Below, piece after piece: positions 1 to 4,531 of a DNA stretch of 6,003 nt. The stretch lies in assembly GCA_937911445.1 (NCBI GenBank), contig CALDQY010000310.1:1-6003 (forward strand). The letters are read 5' to 3'. This DNA is from an uncultured Rhodobiaceae bacterium (GTDB lineage Archaea > Thermoplasmatota > Poseidoniia > Poseidoniales > Poseidoniaceae). The notes beneath the pieces were generated by a model. That model was not told where the DNA came from. It searched no databases and was given only the letters and a program-made list of their open reading frames with translations. Positions within the stretch are counted from its first letter, which is position 1; each line of letters opens with the position of its first letter. The position numbers and the translations under genes are program-made.

Positions 1-33
1 ACAAGTACGTCTTGGACCTTCTTCCTCGAAGTC
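1..33 (+). other. Tail of an Ig-like (He_PIG-type) module, truncated by the window edge
   Basis: The first 11 codons (TSTSWTFFLEV) match the last strand of the complete module ending at nt 552 (YSWDFTIEV), sharing S-W, F and EV. Both are followed by LED and then a DxDGDG repeat. This shows that the Ig-like/calcium-repeat alternation continues upstream of the window and that the real N terminus is further away. Confidence 0.6.
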
Positions 34-3000
34 TTGGAAGACTTGGATGGAGACGGAATGCCAGACGTCTTGCCTGGTGATTACAACGCAACCAACGACC
101 CAATCCGAACACCTGGTCTCGAAGAAGACTTGGACGATGACGGTGATGGCTACAACGATACAGCTGAAACCGACACGGGTCTCTATCTTGACGGCAACAA
201 CACGGGTACGGACCCACGCGACCCAGATACCGACGATGACGGTATTTGTGACGGTCCAGGAACGGTTGCAGGCGTTTGTACTGCAGGTCCTGACTTGACA
301 CCGTTCGGTCCACCTGCTACGGTCGTTGCTGTGAACAACACGATGATACCAAGCGTACCTCCGTATTATGCGGGCAGTGGCTTGACCTACGAGTACACGC
401 CAGACTTGCCTGCTGGATTGACCATTGATCCAAACAACGGTTTCCTGATGGGCGTTCCAACTGAAACGATTGATAATACGACCATTACGGTCTATGCGAA
501 TGATACGAACGGAAACACGTATTCGTGGGACTTCACGATTGAAGTGCTTGAAGACAGCGATGGTGACGGTTTACCGGACTCGCTCCCATCCGACTACGAT
601 GGTGACAACGATTCCATCCGCGCACCACCTGGTCTGACTGAAGACTTGGACGATGACAACGATGGTATGAGTGACGAGGATGAGATCCTCAACGGTACTG
701 AACCATTGAATCCTGATACCGATGGTGACGGCTTCTGTGACGGCATCAACGCTGTTGCTGGCGTTTGTTTCGCTGGACCAGATCCATATCCAAACGATGC
801 GAATTTGCCATTGGACACCGATGGTGATGGACTACCAGACGATGATTCTGGCTGGACTGGACCACCGTACGCTGACGATGACGATGACAACGATGGATTC
901 CCTGATGCTTCAGAAGATGCATGTGGTTCGGATTCACTCGATGCCAACAGCATCCCTGCTGACATGGACGGCGACACCATCTGCGATGGTGACGACGATG
1001 ACATGGACGGCGACGGAATTGAGAATGTGAACGAAACAGGCGATACGACCGTACCACCTGGTTCATCACCAATCAATCCTGACACGGACGGTGACGGTAT
1101 CTGTGATGGTCCTGAATCACCAGTGACCAGCAACTGTACGGCTGGACCGGACATGTTCCCACTCGACCCATCTGCATGGGAAGACACCGATGGTGACGGT
1201 TATCCAAACGAATTGTTCCCGCCTTCGAACAGCACACCACCACTCGAAGAGGATCTCGACGATGACAACGATGGATGGAGCGACATTGACGAAGTCAACT
1301 GTGGTTCTGACCCTGTCAATGCAAGCGATATGCCTGTTGATGAGAACGGTGATGGAATCTGTGACGTCCTCGATCTCGATTGGGACGATGACGGTATTCC
1401 AAATGTCAACGAAACCGATACGGGTGTCTATGTTGATGAAAGCGATACGGGAACCGACCCATGGAATCCTGATACCGATGGTGATGGCTTCTGTGACGGA
1501 CCGTTTGCAGTCATGAACGGTACAGAGATGATCTGTGCTGCAGGACCTGATCCATTCCCACACGACCCGAACATGCCAATGGATACCGATGGTGATGGTA
1601 TGCCAAACGATTTGCCTGAGGATTACATCGGTAACTTGGTTGCAGATACGGACGATGACAACGATGGATACAGCGATGTGTCTGAATTGAATTGTGACTC
1701 CAACCCACTCGATGCAACATCAACACCGACCAACGACTTGGACGGTGACGGGCTCTGTGATGCAGAAGACCCTGATGTTGACGGTGATGGTCTGTCGAAC
1801 GAGACGGAACTTGCTGAAGGCTCACTCACATCTTATATGAACGCCGATACCGATGGTGATGGCGTCTGTGATGGACCGTCTGCACCTGCTCTACCTGCAG
1901 GCATCTGCGTTGCAGGACCGGATGCCTTCCCAGACGATGCAGCCGCATGGTTGGATACCGATGGTGATGGTGATCCTGACGAACTTGTTGATGGCATCAC
2001 GACCGACTTGGTTCTCGATACCGACGATGACAACGATGGCTGGTTGGATGAAGGTGAACTTGCTTGTGGAACCGATCCAAAGGATGTCATGAGCACACCG
2101 TTCGATGGTGATGACGATGGCATCTGTGACGTCTTGGACACACAAACGCTTGGTTACACCATCAACGGTGTTGAAGCTGAAATGTTCGAAGCCTACGTCA
2201 ACCAATCCGACTTCATCCTCATACCAAACTTGACCGGTATGGAGCCTGGCCTTTGGACGATTGAACCTGCATTGCCTGCGGGTCTTTCCTTCAGCGGAAC
2301 GGCACGAAGTGGTGAAACGGGTATCATCTCAGGTATTCCAACCGAAGCATCACCGATGCAGAACTACACCGTAACCGCCGACAACGGCCGTGTGAACAAG
2401 AGTTTCACCTTCGGTTTGGGTGTTCTCAACGACTTTGATGGTGACAGGGTGCCGGATGAGCCATCGCTCACAGGTCTTGAAGAGGACTTGGACGATGACA
2501 ATGACGGTCATTCGGACATTATTGAACTCAAATGTGGTACGGATCCAGTGAATCAAACCAGCATCCCTGATGTTGATGAAGAAGGCAACTGTATCGAAGG
2601 TAGGTATGCTGAAGATGACAGCGATGATGGCAATGGATTCTTGATGTGTCTCATGCCGCTCTGTTTGATTCTGCTGTTGGCATTGCTGTTGTTCGCACTC
2701 CTGTTCCGTGACAAGGTCATTTTGATGGGGCCAGAGCCAGAGAACACAACCTCTGACCCAGCGTTCCTTTCAGGTGAAGGTACCAAGGCCGATCCGTTTG
2801 TCCTCAAGCCTGTCAAGGCTTTGAAGGCAGGAAGTACGGTCGAAGCCAAGGAAACCATCAGCATTGTCAACATGTCGCCAGAGATTCGAGTCAACTTGCT
2901 CGACTTGGCTGAATCGACCAACGATAAGCGATTCCGCATGTACGAGGTCGATGGAACCAGCGAAGAGCCAGGCTTCAATCTCGACGCCGATGACGAAGGA

Positions 3001-4494
3001 CGTCTCCGACTCCGCTTCGTCTTCGATGACAGCGATGATCCAACCTATCCAGGTGGCACCTACGAAGGACTGCTCAAACTCGGAAAGGCATCGGTCTACC
3101 TGTCGTGGACGGTTGACGTCAAAGAAGACAAGCGCATGATGAACAAGATCCGCAAGGAGCAAGAAGCTGCTGAAAAGGCCGAAAAGGAAGCCAAGGAAGC
3201 CGAAGAAAAGGCCAAGGCGGAAGCCGAAGCCAAGGAAGCGGAAGAGAAAGCCAAGGCTGAAGCTGAGGCGAAGGCTGCTGAAGAAAAGGCTGCTAAGGAA
3301 GCAGAAAAGAAGGCAAAGGCCGAAGAAAAGGCCGCTGCCGCTGCTCTTGCCAAGAAGGAAAAGGAAGAAGCCGCTGCCAAGAAGAAGGAAGAGGCTGCTG
3401 CCAAGAAGGCCAAGGCTGCTGAAGAAAAGGCTGCCAAGGAAGCAGAAGAAGCTGAAGCGAAAGCAAAGGCTGAGGCTGAAGCCAAGGCTGCTGAAGAAAA
3501 GGCTGCCAAGGAAGCCGAAAAGAAAGCAAAGGCTGAGGAAAAGGCTGCTGCTGCTGCCGCTGCTAAGAAGGCCAAGGAAGAGGAAGAAGTCAAGAAGAAG
3601 GCTGAAGCCGAAGCCAAGGCTGCTAAGGAAGCTGAAGAAAAGGCAAAGGCTGAGGCTGCTGCCAAGAAGAAGGCTGAGAAGAAACCTGCTACTACGAAGG
3701 AAGCCAAGAAGCAAGAGGAACTTCAACGTGTCAAGCAACGTGCCAAGACCATTGATTTCAAGGTCATTGGAGAGGCTGAATCTTCTGAATTGAAGAGCGA
3801 AGTCAAGAAGGGTGCAACCACACTCGAAGTCGCCAATGCGAAGGACTTTGCAGAAAGCGGCTCGGCTGAGATCAACGATGCCAAGGGCAGTAACATCATC
3901 GCATGGACCGGTAAGGATGGAAACACTCTGACCGGTGTCAGTGGCGTGACACGTGTCTTCGCTGCAAAGGCTGTTCTGATGGTTAAGGATGACTTGCAAG
4001 TCATCAAGGGCATCGGACCGTTCATTGAAGAGAAGTTGAATGCACTCGGCATTACCACGTATCGACAATTGGCCAACATGACGGCGAAACTCGAGACGCA
4101 AGTCAACGAAGCCATCGAGTTCTTCCCTGGCCGTGTCAAGCGAGACCAATGGGTTGCTCAAGCCAAGATTCTGCTTGGTATGGATGCAAAACTCGACGAG
4201 AAGGCCTTGAAACAAGCCGAAGAGCTTGAGCGTGTTGCACAGAAGGCGGAAGGCATTGACTTCGGTGTTCTTGGTGTTGCAAGTGCTTCTGAAGCCGACG
4301 ATTTGCAGAAGATCAAGGGCATTGGACCGTTCATTGCTGAGAAGTTGAATGCGCTTGGTATCTACAAGTTCAGTCAATTGGCCAACATGACCTCTGAAAT
4401 TGAAGAGGAAGTCAACGTTGCTATCGAGTTCTTCCCTGGTCGCGTCAAGCGTGATGAATGGGCCAAGCAAGCCAAGGAGTTTGCAAAGGACTGA
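1..4494 (+). CDS. Giant calcium-repeat/Ig-like surface protein with one TM helix and cytosolic tandem HhH domains (5' partial)
   Basis: The frame is open from base 1 to the TGA at 4492-4494, giving 1497 visible residues. There is no start in view: the TTG at 34 is not credible, because residues 1-14 (ending in EVLED) match residues ~173-185 of the same protein just before a DxDGDG repeat. Order by residue: Ig-like tail 1-11; Asp-rich DxDxDG repeats 12-98; He_PIG-like module ~99-184 with LPAGL at 136-140; repeats 185-713; second He_PIG-like module 714-810 with LPAGL at 758-762; repeats 811-864; acidic linker; TM helix 880-902; beta-rich domain ~903-1050; Lys/Ala/Glu helix ~1051-1238; HhH domains 1330-1393 and 1433-1497. 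By my count the part before the TM has only about three Lys and seven Arg, while basic residues (R903, K905) follow it, so N-out/C-in topology is inferred. Likely role: calcium-stabilised surface stalk or adhesin with a cytosolic anchor. No enzyme motif is visible. The domain calls are firm; the cellular role is not. Confidence 0.9.
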   Translation, partial: TSTSWTFFLEVLEDLDGDGMPDVLPGDYNATNDPIRTPGLEEDLDDDGDGYNDTAETDTGLYLDGNNTGTDPRDPDTDDDGICDGPGTVAGVCTAGPDLTPFGPPATVVAVNNTMIPSVPPYYAGSGLTYEYTPDLPAGLTIDPNNGFLMGVPTETIDNTTITVYANDTNGNTYSWDFTIEVLEDSDGDGLPDSLPSDYDGDNDSIRAPPGLTEDLDDDNDGMSDEDEILNGTEPLNPDTDGDGFCDGINAVAGVCFAGPDPYPNDANLPLDTDGDGLPDDDSGWTGPPYADDDDDNDGFPDASEDACGSDSLDANSIPADMDGDTICDGDDDDMDGDGIENVNETGDTTVPPGSSPINPDTDGDGICDGPESPVTSNCTAGPDMFPLDPSAWEDTDGDGYPNELFPPSNSTPPLEEDLDDDNDGWSDIDEVNCGSDPVNASDMPVDENGDGICDVLDLDWDDDGIPNVNETDTGVYVDESDTGTDPWNPDTDGDGFCDGPFAVMNGTEMICAAGPDPFPHDPNMPMDTDGDGMPNDLPEDYIGNLVADTDDDNDGYSDVSELNCDSNPLDATSTPTNDLDGDGLCDAEDPDVDGDGLSNETELAEGSLTSYMNADTDGDGVCDGPSAPALPAGICVAGPDAFPDDAAAWLDTDGDGDPDELVDGITTDLVLDTDDDNDGWLDEGELACGTDPKDVMSTPFDGDDDGICDVLDTQTLGYTINGVEAEMFEAYVNQSDFILIPNLTGMEPGLWTIEPALPAGLSFSGTARSGETGIISGIPTEASPMQNYTVTADNGRVNKSFTFGLGVLNDFDGDRVPDEPSLTGLEEDLDDDNDGHSDIIELKCGTDPVNQTSIPDVDEEGNCIEGRYAEDDSDDGNGFLMCLMPLCLILLLALLLFALLFRDKVILMGPEPENTTSDPAFLSGEGTKADPFVLKPVKALKAGSTVEAKETISIVNMSPEIRVNLLDLAESTNDKRFRMYEVDGTSEEPGFNLDADDEGRLRLRFVFDDSDDPTYPGGTYEGLLKLGKASVYLSWTVDVKEDKRMMNKIRKEQEAAEKAEKEAKEAEEKAKAEAEAKEAEEKAKAEAEAKAAEEKAAKEAEKKAKAEEKAAAAALAKKEKEEAAAKKKEEAAAKKAKAAEEKAAKEAEEAEAKAKAEAEAKAAEEKAAKEAEKKAKAEEKAAAAAAAKKAKEEEEVKKKAEAEAKAAKEAEEKAKAEAAAKKKAEKKPATTKEAKKQEELQRVKQRAKTIDFKVIGEAESSELKSEVKKGATTLEVANAKDFAESGSAEINDAKGSNIIAWTGKDGNTLTGVSGVTRVFAAKAVLMVKDDLQVIKGIGPFIEEKLNALGITTYRQLANMTAKLETQVNEAIEFFPGRVKRDQWVAQAKILLGMDAKLDEKALKQAEELERVAQKAEGIDFGVLGVASASEADDLQKIKGIGPFIAEKLNALGIYKFSQLANMTSEIEEEVNVAIEFFPGRVKRDEWAKQAKEFAKD
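34..294 (+). repeat. Calcium-binding Asp-rich repeat block 1 (thrombospondin-3-like)
   Basis: This block encodes about 87 residues with DxDGDG-type loops: DLDGDGMPD at 37, DLDDDGDG at 127 and DTDDDGICDGP at 226. The last is closed by a second cysteine and AGPD at 277-294. Alternating Asp/Asn at positions 1, 3 and 5 plus Gly at 6 is the calcium-coordinating pattern of EF-hand-like and thrombospondin type 3 loops. The block is one full super-repeat of the kind iterated in nt 553-2139. Confidence 0.85.
295..552 (+). other. Putative Ig-like (He_PIG-type) module
   Basis: This is an 86-residue Asp-poor segment between two calcium-repeat blocks. It carries the hallmark LPAGLTIDPNNGFLMGVPT (residues 136-154), which matches the He_PIG consensus of LPxGLxxDxxTGxIxGTPT. 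It then alternates hydrophobic residues (TITVYAND, WDFTIEVLED) as expected for the last strands of a beta-sandwich. Such modules act as spacers or adhesive units in surface proteins of bacteria and archaea. Confidence 0.75.
553..2139 (+). repeat. Long calcium-binding Asp-rich super-repeat block 2
   Basis: About 529 residues are built from a recurring unit of roughly 120-130 residues. Each unit contains DTDGDGxPD; D-[LT/D]-DDDNDGxxD followed by E-x-x-C-G-S/T-D-P (starts at 643, 874, 1252, 1645 and 2017; the 643 copy lacks the Cys); DxDGDxICD; DxDGDGIxNxxET; and NPDTDGDGxCDGP...CxAGPDxFP (starts at 715, 1081, 1471 and 1846). The Asp/Asn/Gly spacing is that of thrombospondin type 3 or dockerin-like calcium loops. 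Calcium ions would be expected to stiffen the chain into a rod. Several loops are almost identical at DNA level, for example gacgatgacaacgatgg occurs exactly at 649, 880, 1258, 1651 and 2023. Confidence 0.85.
2140..2430 (+). other. Second complete Ig-like (He_PIG-type) module
   Basis: A 97-residue module contains ALPAGLSFSG (LPAGL at residues 758-762), then ETGIISGIPTEAS, then YTVTADNGRVNKSFTFGLGVLND. This is the same LPAGL...G-x-I-x-G-x-PT...YTVTA signature as the module at 295-552, with a longer first half. It separates repeat blocks 2 and 3. It holds two of the few lysine/arginine residues of the ectodomain (NGRVNK). Confidence 0.75.
2431..2592 (+). repeat. Membrane-proximal calcium-repeat block 3
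   Basis: A short block with DFDGDRVPDE, then EEDLDDDNDGHSD (2479 onward), then ELKCGTDP and DVDEEGNC. It follows the start of the super-repeat seen in block 2 but stops before the NPDTDGDGxCDGP unit. It leads into the acidic linker EGRYAEDDSDDGNG just outside the membrane. Confidence 0.75.
2638..2706 (+). other. Single transmembrane helix of the giant surface protein
   Basis: Residues 880-902 are 23 uninterrupted uncharged, mostly Leu residues, with Cys at 883 and 888 and Pro at 886. They are preceded by AEDDSDDGNG and followed by RDK. By the positive-inside rule the repeats face out and the C-terminal 595 residues face the cytosol. The two cysteines near the outer edge could form dimer contacts or carry lipid; nothing in the sequence decides this. 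Confidence 0.9.
2707..3150 (+). other. Unrecognised cytosolic beta-rich domain
   Basis: About 148 residues lie between the TM helix and the charged helix. Alternating hydrophobic stretches are visible (PFVLKPVKAL, AKETISIVNM, IRVNLLDLAE, LRLRFVFDDSD, VYLSWTVDVKED), as is a Gly/Pro turn YPGGTYEGLLKLGK. The pattern suggests a beta-sandwich of the kind found in Ig-like or decoration domains, but I do not recognise a named family. Its place directly under the membrane suggests a scaffold or docking role, which is inference. Confidence 0.5.
3151..3714 (+). repeat. Lys/Ala/Glu-rich charged helix with an internal duplication
   Basis: About 188 residues consist almost only of K, E and A, with no Gly and Pro only near the end (KKPATTKEAKK). 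This is typical of a long single alpha-helix or TolA-like coiled coil, with no independent catalytic potential. A 40-residue unit starting AKAEAEAKAAEEKAAKEAEK occurs at nt 3250-3369 and again at 3463-3582. The two copies are identical except for two residues (L/A and E/A). It probably acts as a rigid spacer between the membrane-proximal domain and the HhH tail. Similarity to TolA or other KEA proteins is compositional and does not imply homology. Confidence 0.8.
3715..3789 (+). repeat. HhH leader segment, copy 1
   Basis: Residues EELQRVKQRAKTIDF plus the following KVIGEAESSE align with EELERVAQKAEGIDF plus GVLGVASASE at nt 4219-4293. The shared pattern is EELxRVxxxAxxIDFxVxGxAxxSE. The C-terminal duplication therefore includes a 25-residue leader as well as the HhH domain. 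Confidence 0.75.
3790..3987 (+). other. Small beta domain between HhH leader and HhH domain 1
   Basis: About 66 residues contain KKGATTLEVANAKDFAESGSAEI, then NIIAWTGKDGNTLTGVSGVTR and FAAKAVLMV. The form 'G-x-TTLxV...F...G-x-AxI...IIAWTG...NTLTGV-x-G-x-TR' is that of a small beta domain that also turns up in phage tail and surface proteins. This resemblance is from memory of the pattern. It is present only in copy 1 of the duplicated C-terminal unit. The motif is split here as KKGATTLEV at 3805 onward. Confidence 0.55.
3988..4179 (+). repeat. Helix-hairpin-helix domain, copy 1
   Basis: Residues 1330-1393 start DDLQVIKGIGPFIEEKLNALGI and end FFPGRVKRDQWVAQAK. The hairpin is G1337-I-G1339-P. 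The form DDLxxIKGIGPxxxxxLNxLGIxxxxQLA...FPGRVxRDxWxxQAK is that of the small HhH domain found at the C terminus of many bacterial and archaeal proteins (COG3743-like, also fused to some ribosomal and NADH-dehydrogenase subunits). HhH hairpins commonly bind the DNA or RNA backbone, but some mediate protein contacts. Confidence 0.85.
4219..4293 (+). repeat. HhH leader segment, copy 2
   Basis: This is the second copy of the 25-residue leader (EELERVAQKAEGIDF then GVLGVASASE). It runs straight into HhH copy 2 with only one intervening residue (A1432), without the beta domain found in copy 1. Confidence 0.75.
4297..4491 (+). repeat. Helix-hairpin-helix domain, copy 2 (extreme C terminus)
   Basis: Residues 1433-1497 have hairpin G1440-I-G1442-P and end in FFPGRVKRDEWAKQAKEFAKD, immediately before the stop. 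They match copy 1 at most positions; KGIGPF, EKLNALGI, QLANMT, AIEFFPGRVKRD are identical. Tandem HhH copies usually form one pseudo-symmetric (HhH)2 unit able to bind across the minor groove, though here the copies are separated by about 40 residues. Confidence 0.85.
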
Positions 4495-4500
4495 AATATG
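4494..4500 (+). promoter_or_regulatory. Weak TATA-like box candidate for the downstream gene
   Basis: AAATATG overlaps the stop codon of the large gene and lies about 34 bases before the ATG at 4532. Archaeal TATA boxes sit about 26 bases before transcription start, so this would give a very short leader. No clear purine-rich BRE and no Shine-Dalgarno core are visible in the 37-base gap. A read-through operon is equally possible. Confidence 0.25.
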
Positions 4501-4531
4501 AACATTTGACCCAAAAATCAGTTGATGATGT

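Noticed and set aside
594..1187. Antisense Ser/Pro-rich open frame of 197 codons (and similar ones at 1117-1563 and 1833-2141)
   Set aside because: These mirror the repeated Asp/Gly codons of the calcium repeats; they show only Ser/Pro/Gly periodicity from the + strand repeats.
553..2139. Regularly spaced short identical DNA strings suggestive of a CRISPR array
   Set aside because: Spacing is irregular, the strings are in-frame Asp/Gly codons, and the 'spacers' are themselves homologous coding sequence.
3096..3707. Second antisense open frame, Ala/Ser/Phe-rich
   Set aside because: It is the reverse complement of GCN/AAG/GAA codons in the KEA helix, a compositional mirror and not a membrane protein.
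2770..4470. Antisense open frame of 566 codons
   Set aside because: It lies opposite the KEA helix and HhH domains and translates to Leu/Phe/Ser-rich low-complexity sequence with no domain. It arises because the + strand codons here rarely give stops on the complement; the + strand frame has clear domains.
3988..4491. Reading the tandem HhH as a DNA repair nuclease or ligase fragment
   Set aside because: No catalytic domain accompanies it, and it is fused to a TM surface protein; this HhH type is a common accessory tail.
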